A stretch of DNA of 64,000 nucleotides from Glandiceps talaboti. Lineage: Eukaryota; Hemichordata; Enteropneusta; Spengelidae. Below, one piece after another: positions 12,381 to 22,852 of the stretch. A program made the translations under genes and the position numbers. The stretch is taken from contig NC_135550.1 of assembly GCF_964340395.1 (NCBI RefSeq), forward strand, positions 30,396,676 through 30,460,675, read 5' to 3'. A model generated the notes under the pieces. That model had not been told where the DNA came from and made no database searches. It worked only from the letters and a program-made list of their open reading frames with translations. Each line of letters starts with the position of its first letter. Positions within the stretch are counted from its first letter, which is position 1.

Positions 12381-15300
12381 ACGCACATACCTCATGTGTG
12401 ACATTGTATGTGTGTATTGGGAGGGAGGGTGACTTTCAAAATTTGACTTTATGCAGACATGTCACCCTTTGCAGTATGTTTTTTATCCCATTAGTGAGTA
12501 CAATATTGGGTCCATTCTCAAAATTTTGGTTTTAAATGGGCAATGCTTTTCAAAATCTCCCTTTACAAATTTCTTTGTTGGCCTGACAACTCAAGTATGT
12601 GCAACAAGTGTTACTACAATCAACAATACATTTTGCCCCTCATATGCCAGACATCCTATATTTAGGATGTAAGTACATAGCGTTACAGAAGCCAAGTCAT
12701 TAAAGTTTTAAGATCGTGCATACACAACAACTAGTCTTTCAGTCTACAGTTATTATTTATCATAATTTGCCAATCAAAACATGAATTCTTACTTACACAT
12801 TAAAGACTCGTACAATTCCTGGCCCTGTCTTCGGGTGATTATACATAATCTGAATTCCACACTGTGATATGTGATGACAGAATGAAAGAATGGTTAACTC
12901 TGTCATCGTTGCTGTACTATGAACAAAGACATCTACACTATGCTTACAATTTGATTACATTGATGTTTACTGCAACTGTACACAGAAATTTAAAATGTTA
13001 ATCAGTAATGCTCTGACATTTCTTTAGTCACTCAATTTTCTCTCAAACATAATTTTTGAATGACTTTATCTTACGCTTTTCTGTAGAAAAATAAAAAAGT
13101 TACCAATGTGTACACAAGCGGCGGTAACTACAATATAGCAAACCTATAGGGTTTGAATAAATTTTTCCTCTATGTGGTACAGGTACAGCAGCTAGTACTT
13201 GTATAGGTAACAGTTTCTCTTTGTCTCTTAGTAAACTCTAGAGGTCTACAATCATCTGTACATCAACCTTTGACTCTTTGTGAAGTGAAACACAAGCATA
13301 GACCATCCATACCTTCCATACCACATCCTCCATATTGTTTGGTTCAAGACATATCGCCCTCAAGACTTGACCAGCTTCTATCCATCTATGGTTTAGCAGA
13401 CATTCTCTCAACAAATGCAGCAACTGTTTAGATTTGGTAATGTTCTTCTTTGGCGTTCTCAATTCTGCAAATCAACAAACAGTAGTATGAAATTATAAGA
13501 GAGAATGTGCTGAAATGGAAGACTATTTACATGACCATGTTATTCATTCATCATTGCTGTTGTTATATTATCTTTATCCCCAAATACTCATTAAACCATG
13601 CAGCTGTAGTCCTTCAGTATTTCAATATGTGTTGCTTCAGTTTTTATGATGACATACTTCTTACTGTTTCTGTGACATAACTGGCTAACCCTGACAGACT
13701 GACTATCTTAGTGTCATAAATAGTTTTAAATGATGCTATTTTTGTGTATATCTACTATCCAAACTTTGAACAAATTTATTTCAAATGATCGTGAAGTGTT
13801 TCCCATCTGCACTAACAATGGCAAAAACATTTCCACATAATTATTTCACTACAAATTCAAATCAAATTTCACCATTAAATTCATTGTAGAACATGAGAGG
13901 TCAACAAACATTTCTAACTACAGATTCTGTGACTGTTATGATGGAGAATCCAAATGGATAATTGACATAATGGCAGTAGTAATGTCACATATACATGAAC
14001 CAATACTTGAATGCAATTGGCTGCAATTTGACAATATACAAACATATGTTTAAGGTTACCCATGGGTTAACTTCTAAAAGATACCAATACCAATAGCCTG
14101 AACCTGAACAGCTGGGACAACTAGAGAAGTCAACAGAGACAAACAGTCAGTATACCCTTGAGACATAAATGACATACTAACACTGTACTAGCCCCACTGC
14201 TTATCCATTTTAATCTCCTGGTCTGAGCTAACAATCAGTCATGTTGTATGGTCTTGTAAGCTTAGTTCTCCTCCACTATATATATGGTTATGTATACTAT
14301 GAAAAGTGTAAGGAACCAAATGTACATTCTTTCCCACAGACACCAGCTGACACAGGAGATTTGCAATAAAAAATAAAAATGAAAAAAAAATCTAAACGTA
14401 GGCATATCTCTTAATTGTGTCCCTAACCTGGAAGTCCCATATTGAGAACGTTAGAAACACTAGTAGTCCAAAGGTTGGCATCATTTTGTGCATTCGTCAC
14501 TATGTTCTAAAACCTGTCCTTACTCTTCTCTACAATAGTCTAATTCCTCCCCCCACCTTTCTTACTGGATTGAAATCTGGGGAAACACTTATCCAACTTC
14601 TCTTGATCCACTTTTCCGTCTACAAAAGAAGATTGTTCGACTTACAGCTTTCTCTGACTACAAAGCCCAGTATACCATAGACCAGACGCTACACGATGAT
14701 TCTACCCCTCTCTTTAATCAACTCAATATCCTTGACATACATAAACTTTGTAAACTTCAAACTTGTATGTTCATCTCTGACCTAAAACACAATCGCTATA
14801 CACACACTCTCGACCATTACATTACTAACTAGTTGTCCCATAGCTATCCAACCAGAGCTAAAATCAATGGTAACCTTCTGATTCCAAAAAGTAAACTGTC
14901 AATTAGCCAACACAATTTTAAATATGCAGTTATCCAACTTGTAATTCTGTGCCCACAACAATAAGAAAGACCAACAATAGACAAATATTTAAGGCGAAAC
15001 TAAAACAGGTTTTTTAGGGATAACTAAATCTTCCTGACCCTTTAACTTGCCTCTATAATTTCATTTCTGTATGTATGATTTTTAGTTATTTTTATTCATT
15101 TAATTTGCTACACAGAGAGATTTTCTATTATTTATTAAATTTTCCTCCGATATAATCTCCATCACAATATTCACAGGAGATGTATTTTTGTCGTTATATC
15201 TCGTACCCAAAATTAGCCTTAATTGTCATGAACATTTGGTCCACGGACTTTGATTAGTTCCTCGGAAACTATTTCCATGGCCCTCACCAGAATTCTGTTT

Positions 15301-15541
15301 TGTATTACTTTCAAAGAATATATATTTTCTTTTCATCTTCTTGTGGAATAAATTTCAATTTAATTTATTGCCGGAGTATTATTTTTTTAACTGAATTAAA
15401 ACTAGATGATGACCTACTTCCAAGTACAGTCTCTGCACACAGAAAACTGTTAGTCTTGTCACTGAAGGATGAAAGTATCTCAGATGCCACATCGTCATCA
15501 CTGTCTGCATCATATGCAGATCGACCATCCATCATCAACAT
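8387..15541 (-). CDS. TAF1A: TAF1A, TBP-associated factor of RNA polymerase I selectivity factor SL1/TIF-IB
   Basis: Ten minus-strand exons join without a phase error: 15541-15418, 13464-13313, 12861-12799, 12194-11942, 11416-11292, 10228-10076, 9561-9495, 9332-9215, 8996-8815 and 8481-8387. The total is 1332 nt, 443 aa, against 450 in human. Family landmarks occur in order: acidic N-terminus (DADSDDDVASEI), RECLLNHRWIEA in exon 2, YNHPKTG in exon 3, VEHAFYLL in exon 4, NTPGVWDIFITKYVE in exon 5, NPNAHKYLYSFLKK in exon 6, YLVPS in exon 7, WTSRSSWWPSYHF in exon 9, and a basic tail in exon 10. The chosen ATG (15541) has an in-frame TAA at 15550-15548; two further ATGs follow at codons 3 and 4. 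The exon 3 donor is gtgtaa rather than gtaagt, chosen because it alone keeps the frame. In the family, TAF1A works with TBP, TAF1B and TAF1C in the nucleolus to recruit Pol I to rDNA promoters. All introns are GT-AG. The gene looks intact and functional. Confidence 0.95.
10841..10987. repeat. 48-bp tandem repeat, three copies, each quasi-palindromic
   Basis: Units start at 10841, 10889 and 10937, with a partial unit at 10981. Each contains 'agactctcctggtggagg' followed by 'gtctatgg', in which AGAC-CTCC pairs with GGAG-GTCT as a short inverted repeat. The array sits in the TAF1A intron between exons 5 and 6. Copies 1 and 2 are identical; copy 3 has a substitution and a small deletion. Confidence 0.9.
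11129..11144 (+). promoter_or_regulatory. Consensus CTCF-type motif in TAF1A intron
   Basis: CCACTAGAGGGCGCCA matches the bilaterian CTCF core (CCASYAGRKGGCRSY) at every position. It is the only such match I saw in the window. A motif is not proof of occupancy. Confidence 0.45.
12334..12380. repeat. (TG)n microsatellite
   Basis: Over 20 TG units in the TAF1A intron between exons 3 and 4. The open frames across it are low-complexity artefacts. Confidence 0.95.
14405..15370 (+). mobile_element. 5'-truncated LINE (reverse transcriptase C-terminus and 3' UTR) in TAF1A intron 1
   Basis: Plus-strand readings show LTWKSHIENVRN, GIILCIRHYVLKPVLTLLYN, then after a frameshift near 14560 IWGNTYPTSLDPLFRLQKK, IVRLTAFSDYKA and LNILDIHKLCKLQTCMF. 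This is the region after the catalytic core of a CR1/L2/Jockey-type reverse transcriptase. Stops and at least one frameshift show it is dead. The following 300 bases, including 'ccatggccctcaccagaatt' and a TGTGGAATAAA-like end near 15350, fit a LINE 3' UTR. It is antisense to TAF1A and ends about 50 bases from the exon 1 donor at 15417. Confidence 0.82.
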
Positions 15542-15793
15542 TTTCCATTACCTTAAAAACAAATTCAAAAGTAAACTCAAAAGAAGAAAACTGAGATTGA
15601 AAATTTATTTGTTACAAAATACAATGAATTGAAATTGTAGAAGAAAATTACAGGTTCAAATTGGAACTATAAATATGAAATACCCCACACTTCAATTAAT
15701 TTCTTATTTTGTTTAAATTTGTTTTATACAATAACACACAAACAAATTAACAAAAGAGAAATATATATCAACAGATGTATACATATGTACTCA

Positions 15794-15796
<3 letters not shown>

Positions 15797-15829
<33 letters not shown>

Positions 15830-15885
15830 TACATACATACATACATACATACATACATACATACATACATACATACACACATACA
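15797..15885. repeat. (AC)n followed by (ATAC)n microsatellite
   Basis: A pure AC run followed by about 14 ATAC units, just upstream of the TAF1A start on the divergent side and abutting the foldback element. Confidence 0.95.
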
Positions 15886-15891
15886 TGCATG

Positions 15892-16243
15892 CACAGGCGC
15901 TCGTGAAGTTGCTACTAGTACTACAGTATACTATTAAAGTTCTACTTAGTTAGTATACCAATTCGTACTACCCAATACTAGATCACAGAGAGCTACGACG
16001 GTGAGGCCGTCAGCCCCACAGGTACTCGAATCAATGTGTAGGGGAAAAAAATGTATTGTACAATGTATGTAAATATCATTTACATACATATTTTTTTTAT
16101 TTTTTTTAAAATCATACACACTGATTCGAGTGCCTGGGGTCAGCCCGAATAGCGAGCAACGGAGTTGTGAGTTGTTCGCTGTTCAGCCTGATGGCCTCAT
16201 TGTCGTACATCTCTATGCTCTAGCAACTTCACGAGCGCCTGTG
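15892..16243. repeat. Large foldback (inverted-repeat) element in the TAF1A-MCFD2 spacer
   Basis: The outer arms are a perfect 23-bp inverted repeat: 15892-15914 (core 'ggcgctcgtgaagttgct') and 16221-16243. A second inner pair, about 15989-16040 against 16115-16212, includes 'tcgaatcaatgtgta' facing 'tacacactgattcga'; the right inner arm carries an unpaired insert of about 45 bases. The centre is AT-rich and itself palindromic ('tttacatacata' type). The layout fits a foldback transposon or MITE, or an inverted duplication. No coding capacity was seen. Confidence 0.75.
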
Positions 16244-16567
16244 TTTCTAACTACTAGTATTTGTATGTACATATTCCTGTCTGTCACTCACCTGCGTAGT
16301 TCAGAACGACGAAGCGGAGCACGGAGCACATGGATGGCTAACCTCTGACCCCGAAAGACCTTCTAAGTTGTTCGTAAAAAGAAACAGTTATATAGAGAAC
16401 AGTAACAACATCAAAATTAGAAAAAATCATCATTAAACCCCTGTAATGGAACTTCAATAGTTGTAAACCAAAATAAAGCTAAAGAAAGAGAAGAAACAAA
16501 CTATACAGAGGATAACATATGTGTGACCTTTGGGGCTTTTTACAGGAAAGCTAGAGGTCCTTTTCAG

Positions 16568-16617
16568 GTTTGTGCCACCTCATCGTATAATTTTGATACA
16601 GCTGGAAGAGTATTACT
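16568..16617 (+). other. Candidate non-coding 5' exon for MCFD2
   Basis: The segment is bounded by 'ccttttcag' before and 'gtaagtact' after. MCFD2's first coding exon has an acceptor (tattacag, ending 18773) ten bases before its ATG, so a 5' UTR exon must lie upstream. This is one plausible candidate in the spacer; nothing else links the two. Confidence 0.2.
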
Positions 16618-17288
16618 GTAAGTACTGTCTGTATGCTTATATATTATACGTTAACAAAACATGATAAGGATTAGATGTCCTTGTGCAAACAGTGTAATGA
16701 ATATACGATGAAAATACAAGTTCAAGAATTTATATTGTGTCCAATGAAAAACGTAAACAACAAGCAACCATAAACTGTACACCTATCACTGTATCAGTAT
16801 CCCATGGTTGACGAAGTGACCACATTGTAATGTTGATGTACTTTAAACTTCACAATACCATCGTTATCCTTCTTTGCCGGATTTCATTATTGATACATAG
16901 AGCTAGAAATTAATAACCTATGTATTTGATATACAGGTGTAATTCTGGTATACCTCGTTTCATAGTAAGAATTACATGTAAGCATATGGATAACATTAAC
17001 AGGAAGTCATCCATGGGTTAGTGTAAAGCCATCATCACTGTGTAGTGAATACATATGGAGAAGTACACGTAGCCTAAAATCTAGGCGATTTTTGAGATTG
17101 GGAAATTAACATTCAAAATCCCCAATCGCCTGAATTCTGGGCTATGGTGAAGTAAAATGTTCATGGTATTGAAACAAAAACAACCGAAATATGACAACAC
17201 AGAAAAGGGGAAACATTTCAAAGAACGTATTTTGTGTAAAGAGTGTATACCCATAGAGCTATGAGTTATAAAATACAAATATTTAAAC

Positions 17289-17425
17289 AATAATGTACAC
17301 CCTCCCAGCCCATAATGGACGAAAGCAAACTTTGAACGACATAATGGGCGAGGCGACAGCTGAGCCCATTATGGAGTGCAAAGTTTGCTTGAGTCCATTA
17401 TGGACTGGGAGGGCGTACATTATTG
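17289..17425. repeat. Near-perfect hairpin, 46-bp arms
   Basis: Arms 17289-17334 and 17379-17425 are inverted copies with about four mismatches ('gtacaccctcccagccc' faces 'ggactgggagggcgtac'). A second inverted pair, 'cataatgggc' and 'gcccattatg', is nested in the loop. The whole thing can fold into one long stem. Confidence 0.85.
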
Positions 17426-17434
17426 TTATTATTT

Positions 17435-17693
17435 TATAGTTTTGCTAATTCCAGTGAATTTGTAGACCGAGAAACGCAAAACAATGTATAATATACACAG
17501 CGCTGAACATCGTCTGCCATGTTCGGCCCGGAAGCTGAATACTAATCATAGCGACACACGTTATTGTTATTACGGACATAAGCTGGTATTGTTATGCTCG
17601 TTCTGGGGCCGCGATGCCCAATAACGGAGTACATTATCAGTAATAATGTACAGCAATGACGTCACAAAATTCACTGGAATTGGTAATGCTATA
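17435..17693. mobile_element. MITE-like element with 27-bp terminal inverted repeats
   Basis: The ends 17435-17461 ('gctaattccagtgaattt' core) and 17667-17693 ('aaattcactggaattggt' core) are inverted copies with about four mismatches. The element is 259 bases with no coding capacity. It holds a 'tgacgtca' palindrome near the right end. It abuts the hairpin at 17289-17425, and both carry 'taatgtac' boxes, so they may be one composite element. Confidence 0.65.
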
Positions 17694-18782
17694 ATATAAT
17701 TCACAATAATACTTAGTTCTTGTACCATTACCAAAGTTTCAAATTACTTATGTAGTTATGAGTATTGTTTAGCCAGTTCAGGTGATAACGCCAGCTAAAC
17801 TTATTGGCAAAGCTGTTGACCTGAACTTGTAAGTAATTAGATAACTCTCAGTCATGACACAGGTAATAATTAGTACTGTATTTTACTGATCTGATGAATG
17901 TATTTAAGGATTTTGAAAATATTTCACAAGTTTCTAACCTTGTCCCTTACCCTGCTATCCTATCCTAACCTAAAACCTATAAACTTTAGTATACCAATTG
18001 TGCAAGCCAATTTGTATGTGTGTTCAAACAGGAAATATGGGTTTTATACCCTAAATTGTCATGCTATATGACAACATCTTGGTCTACATCATTGTTTTTA
18101 TAGTGTAGTGCTTAGAATTTGAGTCAAAGTGCTCAGAGTCACGGCCTGTTTCCTTAAACTTTCTTAATAGATTAAACTTGTGCATGGAAGAATTCTGAAC
18201 AAATACAAATTTCATACAGTACATGTGTTAGAAATGAGTATACAAATAATACCAAATGGATAAAAAAATCCCTAGTAATACACAGAAATTGTACTATAGT
18301 ATTTAACAATGATAGAAAATGGAGAGTCAACACATACGTACGTATGCTATAGTTTGACAATTGCCCAATCAGACAAAGCAGTCCTGCAGTACAAAAATGT
18401 TTGTTGGTTCTAGTTTTGCTTTCCAAAATTTTACACATGACTTCTAACATCAATTGACTACATACACACTTGAATCCAATGTTCCAATCAACATTTTAAA
18501 TATCAGGAATGAAGAGTTTGCTGTAGGAATATCATTTGTTTTTGAGGAGAGATTTACAAAAGACTTTTCCCCTAAATGAAATGACTTTTTATGCAGAGAA
18601 ATGTTACTTGGACCTTGGGATGGGTGTCTACGTCCAAAGTTAAAAGACAGATCTGACCTGACATCTCATAATGTAGCATTATAGACAGTTTGTGATGAAA
18701 CACATTTCAAAGAAGTATTGTCGCAATCTACCGCCATGTTTTATCAAAATGTGTCATTTCCATTATATTACAGCATTGCAAC

Positions 18783-19072
18783 ATGGACTCTTTGAAATTA
18801 TGCAGTATTTGTCTTGTACTGGTTTGCTGTCTTTTTAGTTTAGCAAGTTGTCAAAATGATGTACACACAATGGATGAAGGTAGTGTTCCACATGCTAGGT
18901 CAAAGACATTGAAAGATAAAGGAAAAGTACAGCAGCAGCAACAGTGAGTTCTCTTTACAATTTACCAGATTTATTTTTACTTAACATTAGTTATGGTTCA
19001 TTATTCCCAAATACCTTAAGTAAATTGGAACAATATTTTGAACTCATTCTGATCTCTGTGTGTGTGTATGCA

Positions 19073-19169
<97 letters not shown>

Positions 19170-20243
19170 ATGTGTTTTGTTTGTGTATGTGACATTACAA
19201 TATTTCAAATGATTTTCATCCAAGTTATGAATTTTGTGTATTGCGTATTTGATATAGTTTCCTGACTTTGATGTGCATGTACTCATCATGTATTGTCATA
19301 TGAATGAATTCTACACAAACTTTGATGACCTCTCCAACTGTTATTACAGTTACACTAATTCATTAGTAGTTATAGTCAGTGAGGTGTAACATTCATACCA
19401 TGGTATCACTCACCTGACAGGGCTGAACAACATGACATATCTTACAGTCTAAATAACAGTATGTGCAGCATTTCCGTGTAAAACATGATAATTTAAATTG
19501 GAATCATTTCTATCATTTCTATCAGCTTGTATGTTGGTCTGATGGGCTCAGTTGTACAGTCTTCCTGTTTGAAAATAGTGTACATGTCAACATTCTTAAT
19601 GTACAATTTAACACACTGTCCACAATCAACTCTTGCAGGCCTGTATGCAGTTTTTTCCAACCATGTCTTGAGGAAAAAAATTGTTCACAACTTTCATTGT
19701 TTAAGGTATTAATTGGATTGATGTCGAGTGTAACTGCATCACTACCATAATCAAAACTCTATAATCAAAACTCTTATAGATCTCCTATATGTGTAATAGT
19801 ACAACTATTTCTGTATGAGTGGTACTAATGGGTATTAGGGGCTGTAGATCTTTTTATAATATCATATTGTGTCGTCAATCTGTTGTTCTTTAGTCTGTCA
19901 TACAGTTAAGTTTACTCAATTGTTGATAATTTTCCCATCAATTTTTCACAGACACATTAAAAGTCACTTGGAAGATGAGATTGGAAAACCTGAGAATGAG
20001 ATGACAGATCAAGAACTTCAATTCCATTATTTTAAACTCCATGATTACGACAACAACAATCTGCTTGATGGTATTGAGTTGGCGTCAGCCATGACACATT
20101 ACCATGAAGAAGATGAAGGTCATGAAGGCGTACCAATGGATGAGGATGAAATAGCAGAAATGATTGACCAAATTTTACTAGAAGATGATACAGATAAAAA
20201 TGGTTACATAGACTTCCCAGAATTTGTATTTTCAACACAATAA
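18783..20243 (+). CDS. MCFD2: MCFD2, secreted EF-hand subunit of the ERGIC-53/LMAN1 cargo receptor
   Basis: Exon 1 is 18783-18943 (donor gtgagt) and exon 2 is 19952-20243 (acceptor tttttcacag). The split codon is CA|A and the product is 150 aa (human 146). Residues 1-23 form a signal peptide (MDSLKLCSICLVLVCCLFSL...), followed by a basic, glutamine-rich linker. Exon 2 begins HIKSHLEDEIGKPENEMT and carries two EF-hand loops, D85-E96 (DYDNNNLLDGIE) and D133-E144 (DTDKNGYIDFPE), with calcium-ligand positions filled. The HYFKLHDYD segment is diagnostic of the family. The known role is to bind LMAN1 in the early secretory pathway and help export selected glycoproteins from the ER. Two exons, intact frame, no sign of decay. 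An AG ten bases before the ATG implies an upstream untranslated exon. Confidence 0.93.
19057..19174. repeat. (GT)n microsatellite in MCFD2 intron
   Basis: About 118 bases of TG with a few GCGC and TATG interruptions. The long open frames on both strands here are repeat artefacts. Confidence 0.95.
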
Positions 20244-20654
20244 ATAGTATCCAAAGACAACATGTTTTATGTAGATCTGTATAGGCTGTTTAATCCCCAT
20301 CACTCTGCCCAAATATCAGATAGTTTTGTCGATATATCTAAAGGTTTGTTTCATTATTATATATATTCATTTATATATAAAACTTATTCTTTTTGACCAA
20401 AAGAAAATGAATTAGGTAAAAATCTTGATTTATGCAAGAATTTCTATTGAAGGCATTCAAATAAGAATGTCTTCCCTGGAAGGACAAGAAAACTACATCA
20501 ATATTTTATGAAATATGAATATTTTATTAATGTTTAAGGATCGATCTATGATCTCGCAATATTGATGTTAAGGGTGTTATCTTCATTGTATTATATTAAT
20601 TTTTTTTGTGAGCTGACAATTAAATATACGAAAGTTCAATTTACAACTTGTAAG

Positions 20655-20660
20655 AATAAA
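20655..20660 (+). terminator. Candidate MCFD2 poly(A) signal AATAAA
   Basis: The first well-placed AATAAA after the stop at 20243, giving a 3' UTR of about 430 bases. Another AATAAA overlaps the stop codon itself and is too close to be used alone. Confidence 0.4.
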
Positions 20661-20699
20661 GTTGTTCATTATCAAATATTTTACCATCCAGTTCAGAAA

Positions 20700-22680
20700 A
20701 TTATCAGCCAAGCCATATTCAGTTTATGCACAACAGATTGAAATTTGTCATGATAAACAAAATGAAATTATGAAAAATAATGCTGTTTTCAAAAAAAAAA
20801 GAAACTTGTCATTGAGAAACAGGTAAAATCTTTAAATGAAAGTTTCATAATCTCAAGCTAAATCTTAAAAGACAGGGAAAGCTGCTGTGTAAGTGATTCA
20901 TTCATAAAGCTATTTGTAAGGGTAATGTAGTTTATTCAGACTCAGGGTATATGATTCATTCATGCAGACTAAACACATTGTGCAGAATATTAGAAAGTCA
21001 TCCTTCCAATTTTGTAGGACTTTATCACCTCAATATTGATTTATCAACACCAGTAATTATATAAAGCAGCTACTAGACTCTGGTTATTTGATAATTATAT
21101 TTCTGAAGTAGTTGCAGGCCCTAAGGAAAACATTAGTACACTATGGATCTTTTTGTCTGTTATCACTAGAGAGAGGAACTATGTTGGTCATGAATAGACA
21201 GCAATATAACATTTTTCCCTTGAAAGACCAGATTGTGAACATGCATTGAAGTTGAAGCAATATGATTTGATGGAGTCATCAACTGAAGATCAACAAATAA
21301 AAGAAGCATAAATGAGTTGAACTAAACAAATTAAGTCATGTTATAAATTTATTTAATTAGATTACACATGTTGACAATTATCAACACAATGGTGTATAAT
21401 TTAATTTCTGACTTACTGAGATGTTTTGGATTATTCAACAAAACCAATGTCATAGACTGAGAATGGTGTTTTGGATTCAGATTTACGTCTATGCCCTCCG
21501 TGTGTACTTTTATACAGATATGTTCATTTTAAGGTCAACAGTCAACTCGGAGGTCAAACTACTTTCAACAACTACATACTCTACTATTGGAGTTGTGTAA
21601 ACGGTAGGATCACTATTTTAGTTCAGTCTATGTCATTTCTTCTTTGACGTTCTTTTGGACACTAAATTCTTATGTTTCCTGTCAATGAGTGTGGGTATAG
21701 AAAGGGCCACACAAAGACAAAGGGAAAACATTGAACAAATGAAGTGGTATGTTACTATGTATGGAGGGATAATTATACCAATGTTAGTTTATGGAATTTT
21801 TAAAACTTTAGGGTGTAGAGACATACTTATTTTATAAACAAAACAGTATTTGAAAATTTCAGATCTGCAGACTAAATCTTATTTGTTCATAAATCTACTG
21901 CATTAGTGATTTTGTTTACAAAGTGTGATATCATTGATCAGAGGTACACAGATATTGAGAGTTATGAACATACCAAAAGTCATGGCCATTTGCTATCTGC
22001 CTGATATCAGGTATTGATGCTTGACCTCAAGCATGCCTTGTCAGCAATATTTTGTATTGACCTTTGACCTCATAATCATTGGGAAGTATTGATAAATCCT
22101 TACAACACAACTGATTCTTGTCAGGGTAGCTTTGTTACTAAGGTCTACTTAAGGTTATATTTTGGTATTTTCTTCCACAAGTCATTACTGGGACTTCCAT
22201 TGGATGGCTACAAAATTGTCACTTTGTTATCAAATTGTGAGTTTCGATCAATGTATGTATGTATTACTATCATTTATTAATTTTGATGTCACAATATACT
22301 TGTTCAGAAAATGATCTCCTTTCATACCTGTTCACAAATTCATTACTATAATAACGAAATATATTTCTTTCTCAAAGAGAACTGATGCAGCTCACATTTT
22401 AAAACTTGAATAAAATAATTTGTAAAATGAAATGGACATTTTGTGTTTTTCCTTGATGTTCTATGTACTATAGGAGTTATTCTCAGTACATAAACAAATG
22501 AATTGGAGTATGTATCAGTTTAGTGGTCTGAGATCATCGCATTAGTGTAGGAGTACAGGGGATCATTTTGTTCTGGACCAACATTTTCTATAGTTCACAC
22601 CTACAATTAATTCTAAGTGAGACTTTGGGATGACAATGTAGAGCACACTTGTGTTTAATAACACAACAATGGATAACGTC
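20700..22680. other. Intergenic, CpG-poor; no firm gene
   Basis: AT-rich sequence without clear exons apart from the small open frame at 21685. It marks the right end of the CpG-depleted block. Confidence 0.5.
21685..21837 (+). CDS. Small open frame, 50 aa, amphipathic helix plus one membrane segment
   Basis: From ATG 21685 the product has a charged helix (ERATQRQRENIEQMKWY) followed by a hydrophobic stretch (GGIIIPMLVYGIF) and ends CRDILIL. An AG at the 'gggtatag' site could make it a terminal exon instead. It faintly recalls the N-terminal membrane hairpin of PLGRKT-type proteins, but I cannot call homology. It may be chance or a relic. Confidence 0.22.
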   Translation: MSVGIERATQRQRENIEQMKWYVTMYGGIIIPMLVYGIFKTLGCRDILIL

Positions 22681-22852
22681 ATTTAGATACCTTGTGTGGT
22701 AGAAGTGTCTCTAGTATGTGCTTTCTAAGTTGTTTACCAAGAAACAGTGGAGAAGCTACCTATCTTCAATACTGGTAAAAGGTAAAATATGACTCGGAAC
22801 ACAGCGTACCAAATATGTGTCTGGAATCAAAAAGGAACACAGAAGAAAAACA

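Noticed and set aside
15300-15632. 110-codon plus-strand open frame rich in serine and leucine
   Set aside because: Antisense shadow of TAF1A exon 1, whose minus-strand reading has phase, homology and splice support.
18944-19289. VCVC and HTHT open frames in the MCFD2 intron
   Set aside because: Artefacts of the (GT)n microsatellite.
19463-19750. 95-codon plus-strand frame in the MCFD2 intron
   Set aside because: Between two exons that join in phase; no acceptor or donor gives a compatible extra exon and nothing is recognisable in it.
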